A stretch of DNA of 64,000 nucleotides from Heliopora coerulea (taxonomy: Eukaryota; Cnidaria; Anthozoa; Scleralcyonacea; Helioporidae). The notes under the pieces were generated by a model, which saw only the letters and a list, made by a program, of their open reading frames with translations, had not been told where the DNA came from and did not search any database. Location: NCBI GenBank assembly GCA_030142905.1, contig JASJOG010000072.1, positions 186,001 through 250,000 of the forward strand. Direction: 5' to 3'. Made by a program: the position numbers and the translations under genes. Of the stretch, positions 51,880-62,928 are shown piece after piece; the stretch's first letter is position 1; every line of letters begins with the position of its first letter.

Positions 51880-54800
51880 ATGATTTACCGTCTTTCCACT
51901 GGTGTAGTTTTGCTTACGTTGTTCGTTGGGTGGTTCGAGTTCTCTTTGTTCGCTGCCTTGCTTTGTACATTCAGCATTTACCTCGTTTCTGGTGGATGGC
52001 GATTTGTCAGACTGTTTTACTTGACATTTCCGCGAGATTTTAGGTAAGAACGATTTCAATATGTTGCATATAGTTTTTGTAGGCTCGGATATTGTCTTTA
52101 AGGCTTGGTATTCATTGCAAATTACAAATCACATTAGAAAAGCAAGATTGCTCCCTAGATGGTAAACTTGACAAATCGGCTCGTGCGAAGCATGCGTGGG
52201 AACAGGACCACCGTATCTAGTTGGAAGAATATGTACTTCTCGTTCCCGTGAAAAATTAAATGACACATGGTCCACCGTCTTCCGTTCATGCTAACAGTTT
52301 TTTTTTGTTACTACTATTGTACACTGGCAATCAAAAAGAACTCCTCGACCTCCATTTCTTGGGTAATGAAGAGTTGCGGCAAAGGGTTTTGCTCACTCCT
52401 ATGGCAAAACAGTCAATTTGAGATAACTTTAACGTATCTCCCATTTTAACGAATTTTTAATGGGAAAATCAAGATTTATTCTTGGTTCCCCAGGAGATTA
52501 CTTTTACCTAATTGTTGGTGAGACAAGAATTTTCAAGCCACATGCAAAATCATGGGTCTAAAGCCAAGGATCAGCCTTGAAAATGAAGGGAAAGTTACAA
52601 CGGGAGACTGCTGATCAAGTGGGCTGTAACCAGAGCAATGTCAGCAATATTTTGAAGAAGCCTAGACTTACTGGAAGTGTTAAAGATTCGAAGATCCCTG
52701 GATAGAAAAAGGAAAACTACAAAGAAAGAGGACAGAATCATGGTGAGATAAGCAAGTCAAATTGCTCTAAGATTGGTCTGGAAAAATAAAGCAGAGATGC
52801 AGATTGAACATTTTGAGGTTGTCTTCTTCCACTACCTGAAGAAGACTGAGAGGGGCTGGTCCCAATGGCTGCAAACCAAGCTACTATCTGCACCACAAGT
52901 GAGCAGTTCTTTTTGACTGCCAGTGTATTATTGTTTCAAAACTATTGCAAGTGGGGAACCTAGTGAGAATCTTAACCTGAGCACGAATATTCATGCCCAG
53001 CATAGAACATGAAACAAAGCTACTGAATAGGATAAAGATGATGTATTATGCAATGGCGCACCCATAATTCTTGTGAGGTGGAGTAAAATCTTAAATCAGC
53101 TTCCACTTGGGGATACTTGCAGCATGCTCCCCCAGGAATATTTTATATTATAGAGTCTCTACAAAGCCAATTCTGGCATTATGAGTTGGCAGTTCTCACA
53201 CACAACACTAGTAAGGTGACAGAGTAAGTGTAGCATTTAATGGTCATCTGTCAAAGCCATCATACCCTCCATGCTAGTTGCTTTTAGTGTTATGTTAGAT
53301 CTTTTATAATTTTTATTACGGACTCAAGAAGTCATTTTGTGACTGTTAAAGGAGGGGCTTAATTCCTCTAAGCGCTCTGCCTTGAGTGTACCACTTGTAC
53401 AATGTTCAGGCTTTGAGAACTTCCAGTCAGAATTTTGTAAGGCATGGTTCAAAATTTACAGCCGCCCAGTCATCAAAAATGACCAAAATTTTACACTGAT
53501 GACTGATCAAATTCCAGAAGATTGTTGCCCATTAGACAACCATATTTCAAGCTGCCAACCTCCTGGGGAACTGATATTAATACCCAAAAAATCATAATCT
53601 CAGTTCAAGATTTCTGCATAAGAAGCGGTACAGTTATACCAACACCCCATTTGTTGCTAAATATACACATTCTCTGCCATCTTGTTTTGTGTTTTACTAT
53701 TGAACAATAACAGCTAAACTTGGTGCCTGGATTTTATCTTGGATACCTGGATCTGAAAAGATGGTTGTCCAATGGGCAACCAACTTAAAAGGTTAATTTC
53801 AGCTCCTATAAGGTTTCAAATCTGAGCAGTGCATGCACACTAACCAGTGTAATTAGTCTAGTCCTTTGTTCTTGAAAATCAGTTTCAATGTTGAACTGAT
53901 AGAGTAAATGTAATCAAAGGATTTAAATTTAAATTTTTAAATGACTGTTTACTATAATGTATATATATTGTCCTTTTTTATAAGATGACTTGTTGACCAT
54001 AGTTTAATGTAATTAACTGTCAATTCACTGACAAGTGTGAAAGTTTTATTGGGTAGAATTTTAGATACCATTTTGGTACTGTATATATGCCTATGCATCA
54101 ACTTTAAGTATTGAGAGGAAGAGTGGATATACTGTAGCAGGTGCATATTTAATAAATAGTTACTGAGGCATGCAGCATTATTGGATATAATGCAGGCGGC
54201 TGAGGCCTCAGGCTGAAGCTGCCTGTATTATATCCAATAATGCTGTGTGCCAAAGTAGTTATCTATTATAATTACTGACCTTCATCAAAACACATTACAT
54301 TTTCTCTGCATTATATCAGCGAATACAGTGAGTGAAATTTTTACTGACTCAACTTGCACATTTTGGCTCTCTGCATTATTAGATAAAATGCCAAGCAACG
54401 GTGCTAAATTGAATGAAAATTTGAATGTCTCAGATCTATAATGTTGGAATATCAGTTGAAATAGCAAAAGATATGGGCCATATCTTCAGTACCTCTTCTC
54501 CCTCTGTAAATATTAAAACATTTTCAGAAGTATTCCATAAAACTCTAAGTGAATCATGGTTAATAGGGTAGTCAAAGTAAACAAACAAAGTATTGTTTGT
54601 CTTGTTTCTGCCAATTTGCTATTTTATTTTAAACACAAACTGTTTTCAGGTCCATATAATTTCAATAATAGTCATGTGCTCTTATTTACAGAACAGTATT
54701 AATTTATACCAAAGCTGTGAGGGATATACGAAGAATTGCACGTGACAATCTTACTGTTGGAGATGTTTTTCAAGAGACAGTTAGAAAGTACAGCAAAAAA

Positions 54801-57800
54801 ATTGCCTTTGTGTTTGAAGAAAAACAGTGGACATTCCAGGAGGTTGATTTCTTTACCAACAAAGTGGCAAATTATTTTCAAAGCATTGGTTACAAGAAAG
54901 GTGATGTGGTTGCCTTATTGCTGGAAAACCGACCTGAGCTGGTGTTTTTCTGGCTAGGTTTGAGTAAAATTGGTGTTACTGCATCCCTTATAAACTATAA
55001 TTTGAGGAAAGACTCATTGTCAAATTGTATATCAATTGTCAACTCCAAAGGTTTGATTTATTCTTCTGATCCCAGTATAGCAGGTAATTGTGTAATATAC
55101 TTTCTTATCCATAAAAAGTGCTACATAACCTTAATAAAGGATAAAACACAGACCGAAAAATGTCATCTTGTGACTTGATATTCAAGTTAGAACAATTACA
55201 AGGATGATGTTGTCAGTTATTAACCATTTTCCACTCAACTCAAGATTTCAAAGATTCATGTCAAAATATTTGGAACCACTTAACATAAAATTATACTGTT
55301 TTTACTTTCTCATCTAGATACTGTTGCTGACATCCATTCCAGTATTCAAGACATTGACCTATTTGAATTTGGTTCTGGTCATTCCAATGGACTGAATTCT
55401 ACAAACTTACTGAGAAAATTTGAAGAATGTTCTGACCAACCTCCTGCTCAAATTCATGAGAAAAGCTGTGATGGTAAAGTGGCTTTAACCCATTAAGAGA
55501 CAAGGGCACACTTCAGTATTTTGAGGCTCAATGTAAGGTGTAATAAAGTCAATGTAAAACATTGACTTTAACACAACTGCAAAAGTATATTGGTTTCTAT
55601 TATTTTTGGTTGCATCCTAATCTTAGTGCCCACTCCAAATTTTTTTCCATGGTGTTGTGTAACCCCAGGTTTGAAATGCCTAGCAACTCCACTGCACAAG
55701 AGTAAGCAAAACAGAACTTTATAAAGTTTTGTAGTACTGGTAGATGATGCGAAGAAAGTTATTTGGCATACCCCTCAGAAAGTACTGGATTGGTGCTCTG
55801 ACCCAATGAAACTCATTCTAATTTGATGTGGTATAACCTTTTAATGAAATCAAGTATCAAAAAAACTCAGCACATTTTTTCACTCTGACATCAGACCTCA
55901 ATATTGATCTGAAATTAAAGCGCAAAGGCCACTCGTTTTTTTGCTAGTTTTCTTTTTCACACTTTTCTTTTTTGTTGTTGTTGTTTCAGCTTACTTTTCT
56001 TTACTTATTTGTTTCTTTTCTTACTTTTTTCATTTAATAGATGTTTTGCTCTATATCTACACCTCTGGTACAACTGGTCTTCCAAAGGCATCCGTGATAA
56101 GACACATCAGGTAGGTGTTGAAATGTCATGGTCCTTTGCTAATTATTACCAGGGTTGGCGCCAGGAATTTCCCGACCCAGGGACTAACGTCCCCGGCAGG
56201 GGGGTAAGCCCTAGGAGCGGGAACTAGTCCCTCTTCATAATGTCCTTATTTGAAGTTCAAAAACATATTTTTCTCAGGAATAATCGCAACAACTGACTAG
56301 AAGCAGTTTATTTTTATATTTGACGTGAAGATCAGAGTCTGTTATCTTCCTTGGTTAAGTCAATAACAAGTACTCATAGTTTATACAATATATAGCTGAA
56401 TTATAACCAGTGTAATTTCCTGTTTATTTTTCCGTGACAGAGGGGCTAAAGTTCCTCGACAGGGGGTGCTTTAGCCCCCTCTGTCACCCCTCTGGCACCA
56501 CCCCTAATTCTAACACAAGTAGCGCGTACAATCTCTTTTGCGGCAACCATTATTCTGGAGGGTTTTTATCACATATTTACCAAAGCGACAGCTTGAGTGA
56601 GTATTGGCGCTCGTTTTTCTCCTCAGCTCGATTCTCTTACGCCATTGATGCGGCGCGGAACATGGAGCTTTCGGATTCTGTGCCCTGCACTGGACTGCGC
56701 GAAGTTGGGCTTAATTGCGGGAGGATTTTGCTCACCAAAGAGGAGCATCCGGATAGGAAAGAGTTGAGCCTGCAGTTGTGTTTTGTTCGGATAAATCTTC
56801 TAGTATTTTACTTAGGCTGACGCCAAATTATTTCACTTGCTTAAAGGAAGCAGCTGGTTAGAATAGTGGTCAGAAGTTTTGTAATGGTTTTCGTGACGAG
56901 ATTGTTAGATTGTAGATTATGGCATGTTCTTTTAGACAGCAAAAAAGAAGAGTCGTGAGCATTTACGCGCACAGTTACGTATTGCGTCCAATTGGCACGA
57001 TCAACACGCTGCTGTTGCGAAGTGTAAAAATCGAGATTGGACCTAGGTTGCGTCTGGTTACTTTCACCATTCTGGTTTCCCTGTCTTAGGTGAAGTCCAG
57101 GCCAAAGTCGGCAAACATGATCTCAAGCTTTCGAAATCTAACCAAAGTTTGTCCTGGCGTTTGTCCTAATCGGGCTTCAAAGCTTGTACATTTGTAGTGA
57201 GAGTTGTAGTAAAGTTTTCCACTCTACAGATTTTTAGCCGTGGCCACTGCATGGTCTAGAGCAGTGAACGTTGGTCCAGATGATGTCAATTACTGTGTAC
57301 TCCCGTTGTATCACACAGCTGCTGGTATCCTTGGGGTTGGCACGGCATTGTCTCGTGGAACGACTGTCGTAGTTCGTCGTAAGTTTTCGGCAAGTCGATT
57401 CTGGGATGAATGCATCCTTTACAAGGCGACAGTAAGTACGATGAAGCAAGCAAACTCTAAACATGGTAGGAGTGCACTGGATGAAGTATCTGGCCCAGTG
57501 GAGGCGCCAGAAATTCCCCTACGCAGGGGCTAGCGTCTCCGACAGAAGGGCTTAGCCAGAGGGACCAGAAACACGCCCCATTTATAACATCCTTATTTGA
57601 AAGTCAAAAAATCATGTTATTTTTTCCAAGAATAATCGCAACAACTGACTAGGAAAAGTTTAGTTTTAGATTTGGCGTGAAGAGAAAAGTCTATTATCTT
57701 TCTTGGCTAAATCAGTAACAAGTACTCAGTTTGTACAGTATATAAACGCGTTATCATCAGTGAAAATTCCCCGACGAATTGTTAATTTTTTTCCGACAGG

Positions 57801-60800
57801 GGAACTAAGGTTCCCCGACAGAGACTGTAACCCCCTCTGGCGCCCCCCCTGATCTGGCCGGATAATAGATTTTTCTACTCTCTAGTATCCATCTGGGTAA
57901 GCCTATTACCCGGCCGGATAGATCGATATTTACTTTTCAAGCCTTGAATCAGTGTCTTAACGTAAAGTACAAGAAGAGATTTAGATCGTGTGGGAATATG
58001 TAACAAATAATGTTACGTGGGACACGAACTAGCAAGGTTTGGCGAATACGTTCTCTCTGGGCCTTGCTTGCTGATCGATTTAAAGACGAAAAGTTATCTA
58101 GATTTTGACAAGGTTTCAACCGGGCTACCATTTTTCTGGTATACTCTCAGTTTTGTGTTCATTTTTTATCTCGTGTTAAAAAGGCTGTCGAGGGTAACGG
58201 TAGAAGAACATTGCAAAACTATAGATGTATGGGAATTGAGAAAGAAGAAACCATCCCGTATCCGGCCGGATATTTTTCTACTATTCTACATATCCGGCCG
58301 GATATTTTACTATCCTGCCTCTCCGATATCTGGCTAGCTACAATCATTGACAAACTTGTTGGAACAGACAGACCTACACATGTCACTACCGCCCGTCCCC
58401 GTATTTAGTGTTGGACTGCAAGAAAATGATGCTTGCAGCCAGGGGTGAGTTAACCTATTTTGATTGGCGGGGGTGTCCAGCTTAATTTGCCCCAACATTG
58501 TATACTTTCAAAAATTGCCCGAATTTAATTGAAGGCGCATTCAGGCCATATACGATGTAACGTCGCTTCCTCAACCCCTATGCGTAAATTGAATATAAAC
58601 TTGTATCTGAAGGGATTTGACCTATTTTACCCCACCAAATTTTGCCCGAATTTTTTATTTTTTCGCGAACTTTGGGGGAGGGGTGGTGTCACCCCCCATA
58701 ATCTGCACCGCTGCTTGCAGCCTCTCTTGCGAATCGCTTATGTTCATCCATGTGGAAACAACATTGAGATGGGCAAGCAGGGGTTAAATTTACCACGCTC
58801 ATTTTTCTTGCAATTACCAGGAAAGTTTTTAAAGTTTTCCAGCTAAATTTGTCAATGATTGTAGCAAAGTTACTATCTGATGCATCCCTAAGCATAAAAT
58901 CGACAAATTTTTCTATATCGGCTCCGAGTTGCACGTAGTGTACATGAAAATAGATCGATTTAAAATTGATCGGCACGACATTTCACTCTTTTTGTGAAAA
59001 GAAAATAAAACCTGGAAATTAAAGAGACGTTTGCCAAGAAAACGCGGTTTGTTTTGTTGCTATAGAGCACCTTGCTAATACTAAGTTTGTGGTGTATCAG
59101 GGGTGGCTGCAGTCCAATCAAGGGGCAAATGGACACTTTACCGTGCGATTTGAAGTTATAAATTTGCCCATTTTACCCTAAGTGAACTAGATCTACTATT
59201 GATACACCAAGAGTTTGGCACAAGCGAGATGCTAAGAAGAGCTGTTACCTTTCCGCCAATTTTTTCTTTGAATTGTCAATACGTTCTTAAAGGCTTATCC
59301 ACAAGATAAGGTTGTCGTATACGGTTCTTCACTTTGGCGCATGTGATTATGTCATAAAAGCACAATTCCTGATTGCTATTCGCTCGCGAGTGTTGCAATT
59401 GGTCCTGAAGACTCTTATGACTGAATCGGATACATCAAAATGAACAATCTTATACCACAATCGTATCGTGTAAATGGGCCCTAAGTAACTTAGGTATTAT
59501 ATTTGTCTTTCTCGTTTGTGTTTGACTTGGTTGTTCGACGTTGTTTATGTTTAGTTCAGTCAATATATTGGTGAACTGTGCAGGTACCTCTTGGCTCAGC
59601 CCCATAAAGAAAACGACAAGAAGCACGGACTCCGCTTTGTAAGTGGCAATGGTCTTCGTCCACAAATCTGGAACGAATTCAAAACCAGGTTTAACATTCC
59701 TGTAGTTGTGGAGTTCTATGGTGCGACAGAGTCGAACGTCGGTTTGATCAACCTTTTTGGCCATCCTGGGGCGTGTGGTTTTGTTTCAGTAATTTTTCCT
59801 CAGCTATATCCAGTTAGAATTCTTAAACTGGATCCTTTGACCTCTGAGTTGTACCGTGGTCCGGATGGTTTGTGTGTTCCATGTAAACCAGGAGAACCTG
59901 GTCAAATAGCTGGCAAAATAAACCAGAGTAAGGACTTTCTCTTGTTTATCTACTTCGTCACAGACTCACAACTTTGGTAGGGAGTTAAGGGGATTGCTCC
60001 ATTTGCTCGACCCCCCTCTCGTGGTTTCGTGACGTTTGGTCTGATGATAAATTGCATTTTCACATGTTCACAGACATCCGAATGTGAGGATTAATGTTTT
60101 AAGATGATCAAAGAATGTCAAGAAGACGTCTTGCCAAACAGTGTACAGGGTCTCTAAAGGATTTAAAGGGTGAGCACGCAGGTCACTCCCTTATTCATCC
60201 AGGTGTGTCGCCCGTAGATCGTCCTTTAGGATATGTATGACCCGTGCTCGTAGCACAAATGTAAAATTTGAAAAAGTTAGCGTTGGTAACACTACAAGGC
60301 ATCTTGAATGAAGCTACTGAAACAATAGTGACACAGTGGAGCTGTTAATCGTCCATTGAGTAGCTATCCCGCATCTAAATGTATCCCCACTGCAAACAAA
60401 ATGGCGGAAAACCCTCGTTTATATTCTTATATACTACAGGTCAGCCAGCTTGTGTACGTGTAAGCTATGATATTACATAACATAATATATAATACAACGC
60501 AACGCAACACCACATATTTCAATACAATACAGTACGATACGATACGATAGGACAGGATATATGATATGATATGATATATCACATGATATACAGGGTGTCC
60601 ATAAAGTCTCTTTACAATTCAAAAATTTTACAATTTATAATATAATATATGATATAATGTATAATGTAATGTATAATATAATATAATATAATGTAACATA
60701 ATGTAGTATAATACACAGGCAGTCAAAAAGAACTACTCAAACAAAAAGAACATAGTTTATTAAATAAATACAACGCAAAACACAATGACGCCAGATACAG

Positions 60801-62928
60801 CTGTCCAAATTATTAATAAGGGAAGATTTAATAGCTAGTGGGTCCTCCTTTAGCCTTGATGACCTCTTCACATCTTTTTGGCTTGCTGTCAATCAAATTG
60901 ACCAGACAGTCGTGAGGAAATTCTTTCCAGGCATCATTGATAGCTCTCCAAAGTTCTCCCATGTTTGCTGGGTTTTTCTCTTGGACAACTCTCTTAGATG
61001 GTCCTACATAATCACAACTGGATTGAGATCTGGTGACTGAGCTGGCCATTCCATCACAGTAACATTCTCGTCGTGAAACCATTGTTGCACCAATCTGGAT
61101 GTGTGGCATGTTGCATTATCTTGCTGGAATATCCAGTTTCTAGGCATTGACAGCGTGTGAGTGGATGGGATGAGTGCGTTTTCCAGGATGCCAACGTATC
61201 CTTCACGATCTAACCTTCCGTTGACCTTCACAAGCATGCCTACATCTTTTCGACTGATGCAGCCCCACACCATGATTCCTCTACCTCCATGTCTTACAGT
61301 GGACTAGATGCAGTTTTTTCTTAATGTTTCCCCTGCCATTCTCCGCACACAGACACAACCATCACACCTGTGCAGCAGAAATCTTGATTCATCACTGAAA
61401 ATGACTCTAGACCACATCCTTGCACTCCAGTCTTTGTGCGACCTTACAAATTGCAGACGGGCTTTCTTGTGACTAGAAGTGAGGCGTGGCTTTTGCCTAG
61501 ATTTGCATCCATTCAGACCGGCTTCCCTAAGCCTTCTCCTAACCGTTGAAGACGAAACATTGACTCTGTGTTTAATCTGCATCTCTGCTCTAATCTCCGG
61601 GGCAGTCTTAAAGCGATCTGATTTGCTTTTTCTGACCATTATTCTGTCCTCTTTAGCAGTTGTTTTCCTCTTTCGCCCAGGAATTTTCTTATCTCTTGCA
61701 GTGCCAGTGTCTCGTTGCTTCTTTAAGATGTCACTCACACTCTTTTGACTGCACCCAACTTGAATGGCGATCTCTCTTTGTGTGTATCCCTCCTCTGATA
61801 GTGTCAACACTTTTCCACGATTCTCTAGGCTTATTCTTGGCCTTGGAGCCATAAGTCCTTCCACTTTTCCAGTTTTCTTGCTGTACCAATTGATGATTTG
61901 AACCTTCTGATAAATTCCAGAGACACCACATTTGTCCCTGCAAACTGCTTATAATGGCAAAAACCTTCTGGAAAAGTGTGGGAATTGCTCAAAAGATATG
62001 GAAATTGAGTTTTCTGTCATGCAGCTTAGCTAAAGTATTTAGGTCCGGTCTATAAGCAATGTGAACCCCATGCAATGAGAAAAACTGAGCTTGAGTAGTT
62101 CATTTTGACTGCCAGTGTATATATAATGAGAGTTGTAAGTACTCTCTAGTTTGTACTTATTATTCTATGCCCCTCTAATCTATTGTTATCTGTATAGTAT
62201 GTTCATATGTTCTGTATCTATTGTATTATAAACTTACATATATGGAATTCCTCATAAGTAAACAAGGGCCATTTGGGAGAATACTTCTTTAAAGGTAAAA
62301 AGGTAGCAATTGCCCTTGAAAAATATAGTTGATTATTATTATTATTCATTGTTTAGAGGACCCAACACGCCGTTTTGACGGGTATCTAAATAAAACGGCC
62401 ACCGCGAAAAAGATTGCTCATGATGTGCTGAAGAAAGGGGACCAGTGGTTCCTCAGTGGAGACTCTGTCGTTTGCGATGAACTGGGCTATGTGTATTTTC
62501 ACGATCGGCTTGGCGATACATTCCGATGGCGTGGCGAGAATGTGTCGACTACAGAAGTCGAGGGCATGATGTCGAAAGTGATTGGCTTAAGTTCGGTAGT
62601 GGTTTATGGGGTTGAGATACCCGGATGTGAGGGCCGTGCTGGAATGGCGGCAATCGAAGACCCTGGTGACGTAGTAGACGTCAAGTCTCTGGGACGTAAG
62701 CTTTCTGAGGTTCTACCGGCTTACGCGCGTCCAGTTTTTCTAAGAATTACCAATACCGTCGACACAACTGGCACGTTTAAGTTTCAAAAGGCAAAACTTC
62801 GCAAAGAAGGATTTAACGTATTTATCATCACGGATAAGCTATTTTACATGGATCAAAAATCTGGCGAGTATCATGTTTTGACCAAGGAAATTTATCGGAA
62901 GGTCGAGGGTTCCGAGATGCAATTTTAA
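51880..62928 (+). CDS. SLC27A: SLC27A (FATP4/FATP1-like) fatty acid transport protein / acyl-CoA synthetase
   Basis: Seven exons: 51880-52043, 54692-55083, 55318-55473, 56041-56110, 57230-57431, 59555-59927 and 62357-62928. They total 1929 nt, 642 residues, close to the 643 of mammalian FATP4. The N-terminal exon holds a hydrophobic anchor. The AMP-binding motif YTSGTTGLPK is at 244-253, EFYGATE at 381-387, and the FATP signature [16 protein letters not shown] near 505-520. The C-terminal ligase end (TGTFKFQKAKLR) is intact. The family activates long and very-long-chain fatty acids to CoA esters at ER or plasma membrane and so drives uptake. An in-frame ATG at 51811 would add 23 residues; 51880 was chosen because it aligns with the start of the left copy. 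All joins are in phase. Confidence 0.92.
52322..52925 (+). mobile_element. Internally deleted Tc1-like element
   Basis: It starts CACTGGCAATCAAAAAGAAC and ends GTTCTTTTTGACTGCCAGTG, with TA on each side. Near 52595-52700 a plus-strand remnant of a transposase DNA-binding region is readable (around VGCNQSNVSNILKK, then KIPG and a stop). The catalytic part is missing, so it depends on another transposase. Its ends match those of the element at 60714-62117. Confidence 0.85.
54150..54272. mobile_element. Foldback/MITE-like palindrome in SLC27A intron 1
   Basis: The inner arms CAGCATTATTGGATATAAT and TTATATCCAATAATGCTG mirror each other almost perfectly. The outer arms (AATAGTTACTGAGGCATG and its mirror) extend the stem to about 45 nt with mismatches. 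The loop contains GGCTGAGGCCTCAGGC, itself palindromic. Confidence 0.65.
55136..55190 (+). repeat. Dispersed repeat, copy B
   Basis: The same 55-base stretch as 25893-25947 (GGATAAAACACAGACCGAAA and ACTTGATATTCAAGTTA), in intron 2 of the intact SLC27A gene. Both ends diverge from copy A at once. Confidence 0.6.
55474..56040 (+). other. Intron 3 of SLC27A
   Basis: Donor GTAAAG, acceptor TTTAATAG. It opens with the first part of the dispersed motif seen at 6640-7040 (ACCCATTAAGAGACAAGGGC, about 55489-55508). It ends with a long T-rich tract. Nothing else recognised. Confidence 0.6.
56150..56506. mobile_element. hAT-like MITE, family A, copy 1
   Basis: 357 bp, from CAGGGTTGGCGCCAGG to CTGGCACCACCCCTA. 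The internal motifs GACTAACGTCCCCGGCAG, AATAATCGCAACAACTGACT and CTCGACAGGGGG are shared with copies at 57496-57851 and 63091-63478. The flanking 8-mers ATTATTAC and ATTCTAAC match at 6 of 8. It lies in SLC27A intron 4. Confidence 0.8.
56507..57229 (+). other. Remainder of SLC27A intron 4
   Basis: A GC-richer patch at about 56515-56820 keeps one plus-strand frame open (around SYAIDAARNMELSDS) but I do not recognise a protein in it. The rest up to the acceptor CTCTACAG at 57229 shows nothing else. Confidence 0.4.
57496..57851. mobile_element. hAT-like MITE, family A, copy 2, perfect target duplication
   Basis: 356 bp, from CAGTGGAGGCGCCAG to CTGGCGCCCCCCCTG. ATCTGGCC is repeated exactly outside both ends (57488-57495 and 57852-57859), the 8-bp duplication of hAT transposition. 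No coding frame. This copy defines the family ends best. Confidence 0.9.
58440..58713 (-). mobile_element. hAT-like MITE, family B, copy 2, perfect target duplication
   Basis: 274 bp, from CAGGGGTGAG to CTGCACCGCTG, with CTTGCAGC repeated on both sides (58432-58439 and 58714-58721). It is related in inverse orientation to 42726-42995. It lies in intron 5 of the intact SLC27A gene. Confidence 0.85.
58722..59554 (+). other. Remainder of SLC27A intron 5
   Basis: A+T-rich intron up to the acceptor TTATGTTTAG at 59554. A CAGGGGTGGCTGCAG motif near 59098 resembles a hAT-type end, but I could not find a matching partner. Confidence 0.5.
60714..62117 (-). mobile_element. Tc1-like transposon with broken transposase
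   Basis: 1404 bp with TA on each side. The ends CACAGGCAGTCAAAAAGAAC and GTTCATTTTGACTGCCAGTG form the terminal inverted repeats. The transposase lies on the minus strand (see 60828-61864). It shares its ends with 52322-52925, so both probably used the same transposase. Confidence 0.9.
60828..61864 (-). pseudogene. Tc1-like transposase, inactivated
   Basis: It starts with helix-turn-helix sequence (LTLSEEGYTQREIAIQVGCS) and a basic linker. The catalytic region is recognisable: the first Asp in FSDESRF, the second in FQQDNATCHTS, then SPDLNP. Damage seen: a stop at 61304-61306, a Val where the catalytic Glu should follow SPDLNP, a stop directly after (61004-61006), and a frameshift before EKNPANMGELWRAI. 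It cannot make active enzyme. Confidence 0.9.

Larger units (their letters stand above)
52044..54691 (+). other. Intron 1 of SLC27A
   Basis: A 2.6-kb intron (GTAAGA...TTTACAG). It contains an internally deleted Tc1-like element (52322-52925) and a palindrome (about 54150-54272). Other sequence is A+T-rich without further recognised content. Confidence 0.75.
59928..62356 (+). other. Intron 6 of SLC27A
   Basis: Donor GTAAGG, acceptor TTGTTTAG. It contains AT-rich simple sequence (about 60470-60712, ATATGATATGAT and TATAATATAATA runs) and a Tc1-like element at 60714-62117. An ATT tract stands just before the acceptor. Confidence 0.75.
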
